Source of the DNA: Streptomyces sp. NBC_00483
GTDB lineage: Bacteria > Actinomycetota > Actinomycetes > Streptomycetales > Streptomycetaceae
Direction: 5' to 3'
Assembly: GCF_036013745.1 (NCBI RefSeq)
Contig: NZ_CP107880.1
Coordinates: forward strand, 2,418,001-2,482,000
DNA length: 64,000 bases
Positions 49,538 to 57,328 of this stretch are shown in pieces (the first letter of the stretch is position 1; each line of letters starts with the position of its first letter). The notes beneath the pieces were generated by a model that ran no database searches, was not told the origin of the DNA, and was given only the letters and a program-made list of their open reading frames with translations. Position numbers and translations under genes: made by a program.

Positions 49538-50380
49538 CTAGCCGGGAGTGACGGAGCGGCACCCTCCGGGGGCACGCTGCGCACGCGCGGAGGCGTACAG
49601 GCAAACGGCGGCCGCCGTCGCGAGGTTGAGGCTCTCGGCCTTGCCGTGGATGGGCACGCGCACGACGGCGTCGGCGAGTGCGCGGGTCTCCTCCGGCAGG
49701 CCCCAGGCCTCGTTGCCGAACACCCAGGCGGTCGCGGCGCCCATGGTCCCCTGGTCCAGCTCGGCGTCGAGGTCGTCCTCGCCCGCTCCGTCGGCGGCGA
49801 GAATCCGGACGCCGGCCTCCTTGAGCCCGGCGACGGCCTCCTCGACGGGTACGCCCACGGCGACGGGCAAGTGGAACAGCGACCCCACGGAGGCACGGAC
49901 GGCCTTCGGGTTGTAGAGGTCCACGGAGGCGTCGGTCAGCACGACGGCCTCGGCGCCCGCGGCGTCGGCGCACCGGAGCACGGTTCCGGCGTTCCCGGGG
50001 TCACGCACGTGCGCGAGGACGGCGACGAGCTTGGGCCGCGCGGCGAGGATCTCCTCGAACGGCGTGTCCAGGAACCGGCACACCCCCACGAGGCCCTGCG
50101 GGGTGACGGTGGTGGAGATGTCGGCGATGACGTCCTCTTCGGCGAGGTGCACGCGGGCGCCCGCGTCCCTGGCCTCCCCGACGATGTCGGCGTACCGCTC
50201 GGCGGCCTCCACGGTCGCGAACATCTCGACGAGCCCACCGTGCGCGGCACCCTCCCGCACAGCCTGCGGCCCCTCGGCCAGAAACAGCCGCTCCTTCCCC
50301 CGGAAGTTCCGCTTGGCGAGACGCCGCGCGGCGCTCACGCGGGGCGACTTGGAAGAGATCAACTCGGGCGTTGCAACCAT
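49538..50380 (-). CDS. TrmH/SpoU-family RNA 2'-O-methyltransferase
   Basis: A 280-residue SPOUT-class enzyme. An N-terminal RNA substrate-binding domain covers about 20-100 (RNFRGKERLFLAEGPQAVREG). The knotted SAM domain follows, with HVRDPGNAGTVLRCADAAGAEAVVL (motif 1), WVFGNEAWGLPEE (motif 2) and VRVPIHGKAESLNLATAAAVCLY (motif 3). Some Streptomyces relatives confer thiostrepton or related ribosome resistance, but this chromosomal position suggests a housekeeping 23S rRNA role. ATG 50380 is the first homologous codon; the frame extends upstream without support. Confidence 0.93.
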   Translation of the reverse strand: MVATPELISSKSPRVSAARRLAKRNFRGKERLFLAEGPQAVREGAAHGGLVEMFATVEAAERYADIVGEARDAGARVHLAEEDVIADISTTVTPQGLVGVCRFLDTPFEEILAARPKLVAVLAHVRDPGNAGTVLRCADAAGAEAVVLTDASVDLYNPKAVRASVGSLFHLPVAVGVPVEEAVAGLKEAGVRILAADGAGEDDLDAELDQGTMGAATAWVFGNEAWGLPEETRALADAVVRVPIHGKAESLNLATAAAVCLYASARAQRAPGGCRSVTPG

Positions 50381-50537
50381 GCGGGAAACCTTCGGGATGG
50401 TGACGGGGTCGGGGCCTGAGCCAGGGGGCGCGGCACCGGGGGCCGGTGGCCCCTTCAGGGGCGCGGGGAACTGCGCAAACCACACGCAAACCGGCAGCCG
50501 GCCAACATACGGGACACAGAACGAACGGCCCCGAACA

Positions 50538-50577
50538 ACGTGGGACCCGCAAGCCAACCGGCTTGCGGGTCCCACGT
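50538..50577 (-). terminator. Terminator after the infC-rpmI-rplT operon
   Basis: Perfect 18-bp inverted repeat ACGTGGGACCCGCAAGCC / GGCTTGCGGGTCCCACGT with an AACC loop, 22 bp past rplT. Confidence 0.95.
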
Positions 50578-50599
50578 CACATGCAGCTCAGCGGAGCGT

Positions 50600-50983
50600 T
50601 CACGCAGCCTTGGGCGCGTTCACGTCAGCCGGCAGCGCCTTCTGCGCAACCTCGACGAGGGCGGCGAACGCGTTGATGTCGTTCACGGCCAGCTCGGCCA
50701 GCATCTTGCGGTCCACCTCGATGTTGGCGGCCTTCAGACCCTGGATGAGGCGGTTGTACGTCATGCCGTTCTGGCGGGCAGCGGCGTTGATGCGCTGGAT
50801 CCACAGCTGACGGAAGTCGCCCTTGCGCTTCTTGCGGTCGTTGTAGTTGTAGACGAGGGAGTGGGTGACCTGCTCCTTCGCCTTGCGGTACAGGCGCGAA
50901 CGCTGACCGCGGTAGCCGCTGGCCTGCTCGAGGATCGCCCGACGCTTCTTGTGCGCGTTCACCGCGCGCTTGACGCGTGCCAC
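50600..50983 (-). CDS. rplT: Ribosomal protein bL20
   Basis: A 127-residue ribosomal protein. [26 protein letters not shown] and [34 protein letters not shown] are unmistakable L20 blocks: a basic extension, then the globular 23S rRNA-binding domain. It starts with GTG at 50983. In other bacteria L20 binds its own mRNA leader to repress the operon; a leader with a terminator-like element exists upstream of infC here. It is the last gene of infC-rpmI-rplT. Confidence 0.98.
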   Translation of the reverse strand: MARVKRAVNAHKKRRAILEQASGYRGQRSRLYRKAKEQVTHSLVYNYNDRKKRKGDFRQLWIQRINAAARQNGMTYNRLIQGLKAANIEVDRKMLAELAVNDINAFAALVEVAQKALPADVNAPKAA

Positions 50984-51082
50984 TGTTAACTCCTTGTAGC
51001 GGGGCCGGGGTTGTTGTCACCCGGCCCGAATTCGAATGGGTCCCGGTCTAGCTGACGTACAGGGCGTGCAGACGCCCGTACA

Positions 51083-51277
51083 TCACTTGCCGAGAAGCTT
51101 CTTGATCTTCGCGGCGTCGCCCGGGGCCATCTCGGCGTTGCCGGTGAGGCGACGCGTCACGCGGGACGACTTGTGCTCGAGCAGGTGGCGCTTGCCGGCG
51201 CGCTCACGCATCACCTTGCCGGAGCCGGTGATCTTGAAGCGCTTGCTGGCACCGCTGTGCGACTTGTTCTTCGGCAT
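51083..51277 (-). CDS. rpmI: Ribosomal protein bL35
   Basis: A 64-residue basic protein starting [20 protein letters not shown], the bL35 signature, and ending [21 protein letters not shown]. It sits between infC and rplT, as in nearly all bacteria. Confidence 0.98.
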   Translation of the reverse strand: MPKNKSHSGASKRFKITGSGKVMRERAGKRHLLEHKSSRVTRRLTGNAEMAPGDAAKIKKLLGK

Positions 51278-51399
51278 GGCGCCGTTCTCTCCTCGTCAGT
51301 GGCGCTCCCGGCCGGTCCGTGCTGGGCGCGAACCGGCCGTGATGGAACGTCAGTTGTGTCAGTTGGTATCCGTGACGCACGGGCTGTGCGCCGCACGGA

Positions 51400-52080
51400 T
51401 CATGCCTCGGCCGGAGCCTCGGCGGGGGTTTCCGCAGCTGCCTCGACGACGTCCTCGTCGGCCTCGTCGGCCTGGTCCTCGGCAAGGTTCTGCGACTTGC
51501 CGGGGTTGGCCTTCGCGTCGGCCTTGCGGGCGGCCTGCGCCTCGCGGGCCTCGGCCATCGCCTCGGTCTTCTTCTTGTGCGGACCGAGAACCATGATCAT
51601 GTTTCGGCCGTCCTGCTTCGGGTTCGACTCGATGAACCCGAGGTCCTGAACGTCGTTCGCGAGACGCTGCAGCAGCCGGAAGCCGAGCTCCGGACGGGAC
51701 TGCTCGCGACCACGGAACATGATCGTGATCTTGACCTTGTCGCCCTGCTTGAGGAACCGGACGACGTGACCCTTCTTGGTGTCATAGTCGTGCGGGTCGA
51801 TCTTCGGCCGGAGCTTCATCTCCTTGATGACCGTGTGCGCCTGGTTCTTGCGCGCCTCACGGGCCTTCATGGCCGACTCGTACTTGAACTTCCCGTAGTC
51901 CATGAGCTTGCATACGGGCGGACGGGCGTTCGCCGCCACCTCGACCAGGTCGAGGTCGTACTCCTGAGCAAGCTCAAGGGCCTTGGCAAGCGGAACAATC
52001 CCGACCTGCTCGCCGCTTGGACCGACAAGTCGCACTTCGGGAACGCGAATCCGGTCGTTGATGCGGGGCTCGGCGCTGAT
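51400..52080 (-). CDS. infC: Translation initiation factor IF-3, apparently starting at AUC
   Basis: A 226-residue IF-3 that binds the 30S subunit and checks start codons. The N-domain ([23 protein letters not shown]), linker helix and C-domain ([19 protein letters not shown]...[19 protein letters not shown]) are complete, followed by an acidic Ala/Glu-rich tail of about 40 residues. I place the start at ATC 52080-52078. GAGGAGG ends four bases upstream, and [18 protein letters not shown] aligns position-for-position with the mycobacterial start [18 protein letters not shown] (from memory). No ATG, GTG or TTG fits. GTG codons about eight codons upstream would put the Shine-Dalgarno inside the gene. 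Noncanonical starts underlie IF-3 autoregulation in E. coli. Confidence 0.95.
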   Translation of the reverse strand: MSAEPRINDRIRVPEVRLVGPSGEQVGIVPLAKALELAQEYDLDLVEVAANARPPVCKLMDYGKFKYESAMKAREARKNQAHTVIKEMKLRPKIDPHDYDTKKGHVVRFLKQGDKVKITIMFRGREQSRPELGFRLLQRLANDVQDLGFIESNPKQDGRNMIMVLGPHKKKTEAMAEAREAQAARKADAKANPGKSQNLAEDQADEADEDVVEAAAETPAEAPAEA

Positions 52081-52163
52081 GGATCCTCCTCGGTAGCACC
52101 ACACGACGGCCTGGCGGACCGCCGCGTACGTTTGTGACGTAAGTACCAACCGTGCCGAAACAC

Positions 52164-52195
52164 AAAAAATGCCCCGGCCGGTACACAGGCAGGGC
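52164..52195 (-). terminator. Terminator-like attenuator in the infC leader
   Basis: On the minus strand a hairpin GCCCTG-CC / GG-C-CGGGGC (8 bp with one G-T pair and one bulge) is followed by ATTTTTTG. A six-T run is exceptional at this GC content. It lies about 85 bp upstream of the IF-3 start and 200 bp downstream of the likely promoter, so it would terminate inside the leader. Control by L20 or IF-3 is possible. Confidence 0.55.
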
Positions 52196-52393
52196 TCCAA
52201 GAATTACCGGAGCACCACCACGGTGAACCGCGGGGCGCAGACTCGGACGGTTCCGTCGTCCGTACGGAACGACGGTGACCGTCTGACCGGTGACCCACCG
52301 CCCTGGTCGGACGGTCAGGTGGGAGATCGGAGCCTCCACTTGTGGGCCGGTCACTTCATCCGCGAGGACGTGTGTCCGGCCGGTCGTTACACA

Positions 52394-52423
52394 AGGTTAG
52401 CAGGACTTGGGGGGTGCGCCCAA
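52394..52423 (-). promoter_or_regulatory. Candidate infC operon promoter
   Basis: TTGGGC (52423-52418) and TAACCT (52399-52394) on the minus strand, 18 bp apart, resemble a vegetative sigma-HrdB promoter. The implied leader is about 300 nt. The 52081-52452 gap contains this promoter, the attenuator above and the infC ribosome site. Confidence 0.45.
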
Positions 52424-52452
52424 TCGGGTGCGCGCGACATATCGTGGGGCCC

Positions 52453-52815
52453 ATGAGTGACGCGACCCCCGCAACCGACAACCCCGACTACGACGCGCTG
52501 ACCCGCGACATCGCCGAGGTTCCCGCCGTAGAAGTCATCGTGACGGTCGCGGTGAACCTGATGAGTGCCGCCGCGGTGAAGCTCGGCCTCACCGAGGAGG
52601 GCGACGCCCACAAGGACCTCGACGAGGCGCGGAAGCTGATCCACGCCCTGGCCGGCCTGCTCGACGGCAGTGCGACGGAGATCAGCTCCTTCCATGCCGC
52701 TCCCCTGCGTGACGGCCTGAAGTCGCTGCAGCTCGCGTTCCGCGAGGCCTCCGTCGTGCCGGACGAGCCGGGCAAGGGCCCGGGCGAGAAGTACACGGGC
52801 GCCGTGTACGGCTGA
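52453..52815 (+). CDS. DUF1844-family protein
   Basis: A 120-residue conserved actinobacterial protein. The DUF1844 core is visible as IAEVPAVEVIVTVAVNLMSAAAVKLGL and DLDEARKLIHALAGLLDG, two amphipathic helical regions. The function is unknown, but the gene is almost always next to infC, divergently, as here. ATG 52453 lies at the far end of the infC leader, so its promoter overlaps the infC promoter region. Confidence 0.9.
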   Translation: MSDATPATDNPDYDALTRDIAEVPAVEVIVTVAVNLMSAAAVKLGLTEEGDAHKDLDEARKLIHALAGLLDGSATEISSFHAAPLRDGLKSLQLAFREASVVPDEPGKGPGEKYTGAVYG

Positions 52816-52824
52816 GCATCAAAG

Positions 52825-52854
52825 GGCTACGCCCTACATACGTAGGACGTAGCC
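52825..52854. terminator. Bidirectional terminator between DUF1844 and SseB genes
   Basis: GGCTACG-C-CCTAC / GTAGG-A-CGTAGCC (12 paired bases, one mismatch) with an ATAC loop, between two convergent stops. Confidence 0.88.
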
Positions 52855-52858
52855 GAAA

Positions 52859-53596
52859 TCACTGACGTACGTAGAGGGGCTCGCCAGGCGGCGTCGCCTC
52901 GGTCGGCAGGAGTGCCAGATCGAGGCCGCGCACCAGGCGGGCCCTCAGTGTTTCGTCGGCGGCGATGCGGCCGGCGAGGGCCTGGGCCGTGGCCTGGACG
53001 TCGGCGTTCGCGTCGAGGACCAGGGCCAGGGTGCCGTCCGCCTGGCCGGGGCCCAGGTAGGCGCGGACCACGGCCGGCTCGGCGGCGACCGCCGCGCGCG
53101 CCGCATCCCTGACGGCGGGGTCGGCGAGCGGGTCGGCGTCGGTGCGGCCCTCCGCGAGGGCGTACAGGGCCGGGCCCGTCAGCTCGTACGGGACGGGGCC
53201 CGCGACGTCGAGGACGACGGTGTCGGCCTTCTCGTGGGCGGCGGCCTGGAGCGCCTGGTGCAGCGGGACGGCCACCGGGCGGGCCTCGGGGTCCCACAGG
53301 GCGAGCGACTCGGTCGATGTGAAGGCCGGGAGCGCCTTGCGGCCCGCCGCCTTCAGGGTCGGGACCGCCATGTCCGACGTCTTCTCGCGGCGAAGACCGT
53401 TCTCGTCCTCCTCGACCTCGCCGAGCACCGCGACGATGGGGACGAGCAGCCGGGTGTCCTTGAGCGCCGCCAGGACCGGGCCGTGGGCCGTGCGGTCCCG
53501 CGACCACGCGGCCAGGGCCTCGGCCAGGTGCGGGTCCGCCGTACCGTCGTCGTCGGAGAAGCCGGGGTCGGGAATGTTCTTGTTCGCCACGTTCAC
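52859..53596 (-). CDS. SseB-family protein
   Basis: A 245-residue cytosolic protein with the SseB N-terminal domain at about 24-140 (ALAAWSRDRTAHGPVLAALKDTRLLVPIVAVLGE, DMAVPTLKAAGRKALPAFTSTESLALWDP). The second half (AYLGPGQADGTLALVLDANADVQATAQALAGRIAADETL) matches the SseB C-terminal extension seen in actinobacteria. The function is unclear; the E. coli name comes from serine sensitivity. GTG 53596 is used; GTG 53590 is equally possible. It faces the beta-lactamase-like gene divergently. Confidence 0.87.
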   Translation of the reverse strand: MNVANKNIPDPGFSDDDGTADPHLAEALAAWSRDRTAHGPVLAALKDTRLLVPIVAVLGEVEEDENGLRREKTSDMAVPTLKAAGRKALPAFTSTESLALWDPEARPVAVPLHQALQAAAHEKADTVVLDVAGPVPYELTGPALYALAEGRTDADPLADPAVRDAARAAVAAEPAVVRAYLGPGQADGTLALVLDANADVQATAQALAGRIAADETLRARLVRGLDLALLPTEATPPGEPLYVRQ

Positions 53597-53685
53597 CGAG
53601 CCTACCGAGCGGCTAAGGACAGATTCTCAGCGGACCCTGAGCCGCGACTCATGGAGCACACAGGGCGGCGACGGAGCATCGCGGC

Positions 53686-54597
53686 ATGTCCCACCGTTCC
53701 GCAGAGCCCCATCCGTCCCGTCGGCGTCCCCGCGTCTACGCCGCCGTCACCTCGGTGGTGCTCGCCGCCGCGATCGCCGGCACTACGGTCTATGCGCAGA
53801 CGCAGCCGCACACCGCGGCCGCCCTCGTCTCGCACGCCGCTTCGGCGCCGAAGGAGAGTGCAACCGTGGACAGGGACGCCGAGCTGGCCAAGGCGGTCAA
53901 GGAGGCCGCTCAGGGGCACGACGGCGAGGTCTCCGTCACCGTCCTGAACGAGACCGACGGGACGAGCGCCTCGTACGCGTCCGGGGACGGGACGTACGAC
54001 ACCGCGAGCATCGTGAAGGTCGACGTCCTCGCCACGCTGCTGCTGCGGGCGCAGGACGAGGGGCGGGCGCTGACCGCGCAGGAGCGGACGTACGCCACCG
54101 CGATGATCGAGAGCAGCGACAACGACGCGACGACCGCGCTGTGGAACGAACTGGGCCGGGCCGACGGGCTCGACGCGGCGAACGAGCGGCTCGGGCTCAC
54201 CGGGACCAGCGGGGGCGACGGGGAGCTGTGGGGGCTCACGCAGACCACCGCCGACGATCAACTCACCCTGCTCAAGCAGGTGTTCGGGGTCGGTGACGAT
54301 CTCGCCCTGAGCAAGGAATCGCGCTCGTACGTCCAGGAGCTCATGGGGAACGTGGAGAGCGATCAGGCGTGGGGCGTGTCCGCGGCCGGGGGCGGCGACG
54401 CCGCGCTGAAGAACGGGTGGCTGCAGCGCAGCACCACGGGACTGTGGGACATCAACAGCATCGGGCAGGTCACCGTGGACGGGCAGCGGTACCTGGTGGC
54501 CGTCGTCTCCAACGGCAGCGCCACCAAGGCCGCGGGCATCGATCTCGTCGAGGACGTGGCGAAGGCCGCCGTGCCGGTGGTCAGCGGCGGCGCGTGA
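53686..54597 (+). CDS. Secreted class-A beta-lactamase-like serine hydrolase
   Basis: A 303-residue exported protein with a signal anchor (YAAVTSVVLAAAIAGTTVYA) at about 18-37. The penicillin-binding-type triad is present: Ser108 and Lys111 in TASIVKVD (SxxK), SDN at 144-146, and KNG at 242-244 replacing KTG. The general plan is class A, but conserved omega-loop features are hard to see, so it could be a beta-lactamase, a DD-peptidase or another serine hydrolase. Its 3' end overlaps the convergent mycosin gene by 17 bp. Confidence 0.82.
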   Translation: MSHRSAEPHPSRRRPRVYAAVTSVVLAAAIAGTTVYAQTQPHTAAALVSHAASAPKESATVDRDAELAKAVKEAAQGHDGEVSVTVLNETDGTSASYASGDGTYDTASIVKVDVLATLLLRAQDEGRALTAQERTYATAMIESSDNDATTALWNELGRADGLDAANERLGLTGTSGGDGELWGLTQTTADDQLTLLKQVFGVGDDLALSKESRSYVQELMGNVESDQAWGVSAAGGGDAALKNGWLQRSTTGLWDINSIGQVTVDGQRYLVAVVSNGSATKAAGIDLVEDVAKAAVPVVSGGA

Positions 54598-55741
54598 GGC
54601 GGTGGCCGCGCCACAGGTAGCCGGCCGCGCCGAGCAGCAGCACCCCGACGGTGCCCGCGAGCACGCCCACCCAGGTGGAGAGGGAGCCGGCCGAGTCGTC
54701 GTCGGGTCCCGGGCCGAAGTACTTCTCGCCGTACGAGGCCGAGGTCAGGCGCTGCGGCTTCAGCTTCGCGCCGGCGGTGATCGCGGCGGCCGGGTCGACG
54801 AGGCCGAAGCCGCGGGAGTCGTCGCGGCCGCCGGAGGGGGGATCGTCGGCCGTGTCCTCCATGAGCTTCTTGATCTGCGCGGGGCTCAGGCCGGGGTGCG
54901 CGCCGCGGACCAGGGCGACGGCTCCGGACACGAACGCGGAGGCGGCGCTCGTCCCCCACGCCGAGTAGTACTTGCGGTCGGGGTCGGCCGTGACGATGCC
55001 CCGGCCGGGCGCGGCGACGGAGGCGTACCAGCGGCGGGTGGAGAACGAGGCGCGGGTGCCGGTCGAGTCGACGGCCGTGGCGGTGATGACGCCGGGGTAC
55101 GCGGCCGGGTAGGAGGCGTGGTCGCCCTGCTCGCCGCCGTTGCCCGCGGAGGCGACGACGGAGACGCCCTTCTTCAGCGCGTACTGGACGGCCGCGTCCT
55201 CGCTCGCCTCGGGATGGGCGGTGTTCGAGTCGTCGCCGAGGGACAGGTTGATGACGTCGGCGCCGTGGTCGGCGGCCCAGCGGATGCCCTCGGAGAGCGC
55301 GTTGCCACGGCTCTCCCTGGCCTTGGCGCGGGACGGGTCGCCGTCCTCCAGGATCACCCGGACCGGCAGGATCTTCGCCTCGGGTGCCACACCCATGACG
55401 CCGTCGCCGTCGTCCTTGCCGTGTCCGTGGCCCGCGATGACCCCGGCCATCGCGGTGCCGTGCCGGGCCCAGGGGCGGTCGCCGCGCCCGGCGCCGAAGC
55501 CGACGAGGTCCTTGCCGGGCAGCACGCTGCCCTTGAGGTCCGGGTGCTCGTCGTCGACGCCCGTGTCCAGGACGGCGACCGTGACGCCCTTGCCGCGGGT
55601 CGTCTCCCAGGCCTCGTCGGTGTGCAGCGCGGTGAGGCCCCACTGCTGGGAGCGGACCGAGTCGGCGTGGGCGGCGGTGGCGGGGAGCAGCGTGAGGAGG
55701 GCCGCGGTGCCGATCGCGGCGATCTTGTGCTGACGGTTCAT
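54581..55741 (-). CDS. mycP: Type VII secretion-associated serine protease, mycosin family
   Basis: A 386-residue subtilase. A signal peptide (residues 1-27) leads into the S8 domain with Asp59 (AVLDTGVDDEHPDL), His94 (RHGTAMAGVIAGH) and Ser265 (GTSAAS). It ends in a transmembrane helix (VGVLAGTVGVLLLGAAGYLW) and a basic tail, the membrane-anchored mycosin plan. ATG 55741 begins two bases after the stop of the proline-rich membrane protein gene, so they are cotranscribed. No EccC, EccD or WXG100 genes are visible, so any type VII machinery would be elsewhere. Confidence 0.88.
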   Translation of the reverse strand: MNRQHKIAAIGTAALLTLLPATAAHADSVRSQQWGLTALHTDEAWETTRGKGVTVAVLDTGVDDEHPDLKGSVLPGKDLVGFGAGRGDRPWARHGTAMAGVIAGHGHGKDDGDGVMGVAPEAKILPVRVILEDGDPSRAKARESRGNALSEGIRWAADHGADVINLSLGDDSNTAHPEASEDAAVQYALKKGVSVVASAGNGGEQGDHASYPAAYPGVITATAVDSTGTRASFSTRRWYASVAAPGRGIVTADPDRKYYSAWGTSAASAFVSGAVALVRGAHPGLSPAQIKKLMEDTADDPPSGGRDDSRGFGLVDPAAAITAGAKLKPQRLTSASYGEKYFGPGPDDDSAGSLSTWVGVLAGTVGVLLLGAAGYLWRGHRLTRRR

Positions 55742-55743
55742 GG

Positions 55744-57186
55744 CTACTGCTCCGTGTCCCGGTCCGCGGCCTTCTTGACCGTCTTGCGCAGGTCGCGTTC
55801 GATCCGGTCGGCGACGCCCTGCGCGTCGTGGCCGAGTCCCGCCTGGGCGGGGGCGCTGGTGGCACCGGACTTCATGGCGTCGGCGGCGGGTTGCGGCTCG
55901 CTGACGGTGCGGCCGTCGGCGAAGCCGGAGACCGCGTAGACGACGACGGGGGCGTCGGTCAGGACGTTGATCGCCCAGGACGCGCGCTGGCGGTCGCCGA
56001 AGCCGGCGGCGAGGGTGTCCTTGGCGGCGTAGGGCCGGGGCATGAGGTCGTCGCGCCGGTCCAGGCCCTGCTCCGTGAAGCGGGAGCGCAGCGCCTGGGT
56101 GGCCTCCGCGTCGGCCTTGGTGAACATCAGGCCGACCGTGGTGACGCTGCTCTGTGTGGCGTCGGTGTAGGTGGCGCGCAGCAGGCGCAGGCAGCCGGCC
56201 GGGCGCAGCGCCTTGTGCAGCAGCGGGTCGAAGGCGTTCGCGCAGGTCGCATCGGGGGCGACCGCGATCCGCGTCCAGGTGCGGTCGGCGCGGCCGGGGC
56301 CCGCGCCTTCGCCCTTGAGCGTGCGCGGGAACAGCTGGTCGACGGGGACGCCGTGCCAGAGCTGGCCCGCCTCGCGGTACGCGGTCTGCACGGAGGGCGG
56401 GCCGCTGTCGTCGCCGGTGAGCAGGGAGCCCGTCGTGGCGCCGCCGATCAGGCCGAGGCCGAGCACGAGGCAGGCCGCGATGGCCGCGGTCCGTGGCTTG
56501 AGGCGGCGGCCGACGGGGCGCAGGAGCGTGGTGCTGTCGTCGTAGTGGTCCGGTCGCGCGAACCGCACGAAGGGCCGTCCGGCGGTGTCCGGGTGGGGGG
56601 TGAGGTCGACGGCACCGACGGGGCGGCGCGGCGGCTGGGGCGGCGCCGGGGGTATGGGCGGCGGTCCGGGCGTGACAGGCGGCCGTCCAGGCGTGCCGGG
56701 CGACGCCACCGGCGCGGGCGGCACGGGGCGCAGCCGGGTGGTGGATTCGACCGGGGTTTCCTTCGGCGCACCGGGAGCCGAGGGAGCGGCGGCAGGCGGG
56801 GGCGGCGGGCCGGGAGGCGCGGCGGGCGCGGGCGGCGGACCGGGAACACGCGCGGGCGGCAACGGCGCACCGGAGCCCTTGGCAGGCGGCAACGGCGCAC
56901 CCGAACTCCGGGCTGGCGGCAGGGGCGCACCCGAACTCCTGGCGGGCGGCAGCGGCGCGCCGGAGCTCTTGGCGGGCTCGGCCGGCGGCGGCCCGTCGGG
57001 GAGGCGGGACGAGGGGGCCGGAGGCGGCGGCGTGGCGGACGAGGACGGCGACGACGTGCGGGGCGACGGCGCGGTCGGGTCCGGCTGCGGGGGTGTGGGG
57101 GGCAACGGTGGGGCCGTGGGGGGAAGTTGGGTGGAGGGAGGCGGCGTCGTGGGGCGCGGAGGGACGCGTCGGGCTTCCGTACTCAT
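55744..57186 (-). CDS. Proline-rich membrane protein upstream of the mycosin
   Basis: A 480-residue protein. The N-terminal 210 residues are extremely Pro/Ala/Gly-rich and include four tandem copies of a 10-residue SSGAPLPPAR-like unit. A transmembrane helix follows at about 232-252 (TAAIAACLVLGLGLIGGATTG), then an extracytoplasmic domain with paired cysteines (TCANAF, AGCLRLL). The proline-rich part would be cytoplasmic. No known domain was recognised. The two-base spacing to mycP suggests a partner role, perhaps as a scaffold or sensor for type VII-like secretion; this is inference. Confidence 0.78.
   Translation of the reverse strand: MSTEARRVPPRPTTPPPSTQLPPTAPPLPPTPPQPDPTAPSPRTSSPSSSATPPPPAPSSRLPDGPPPAEPAKSSGAPLPPARSSGAPLPPARSSGAPLPPAKGSGAPLPPARVPGPPPAPAAPPGPPPPPAAAPSAPGAPKETPVESTTRLRPVPPAPVASPGTPGRPPVTPGPPPIPPAPPQPPRRPVGAVDLTPHPDTAGRPFVRFARPDHYDDSTTLLRPVGRRLKPRTAAIAACLVLGLGLIGGATTGSLLTGDDSGPPSVQTAYREAGQLWHGVPVDQLFPRTLKGEGAGPGRADRTWTRIAVAPDATCANAFDPLLHKALRPAGCLRLLRATYTDATQSSVTTVGLMFTKADAEATQALRSRFTEQGLDRRDDLMPRPYAAKDTLAAGFGDRQRASWAINVLTDAPVVVYAVSGFADGRTVSEPQPAADAMKSGATSAPAQAGLGHDAQGVADRIERDLRKTVKKAADRDTEQ
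56855..56974 (-). repeat. Four 30-bp repeats coding for SSGAPLPPAR-like decapeptides
   Basis: Copies begin at 56855, 56885, 56915 and 56945, in frame inside the proline-rich membrane protein gene. They vary at a few positions, mostly synonymously. Confidence 0.9.
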
Positions 57187-57328
57187 GCCTCCCCCGTCTT
57201 CTCAAGCCAACGTGCGCGTCACTCTAACGGGCCCGACCAGGCCAACGCGTACTCCGCACACGGGATCGACCGATCCATCACCATCCGTCCCCCTACCCTG
57301 CGGTAATCCTGTCTGGCAGGCTTCGGCC

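Noticed and set aside
53686..54597. Confident antibiotic-resistance beta-lactamase
   Set aside because: The triad is class-A-like, but KNG replaces KTG and the omega-loop motif is not clear, so only a general serine-hydrolase call is justified.
56855..56974. CRISPR-like or minisatellite array
   Set aside because: The four 30-bp repeats are contiguous, in frame and encode proline-rich decapeptides, with no spacers.
54581..57186. Complete type VII secretion locus
   Set aside because: Only a mycosin and one membrane protein are present; no EccB, EccC, EccD or WXG100 genes are found in the window.
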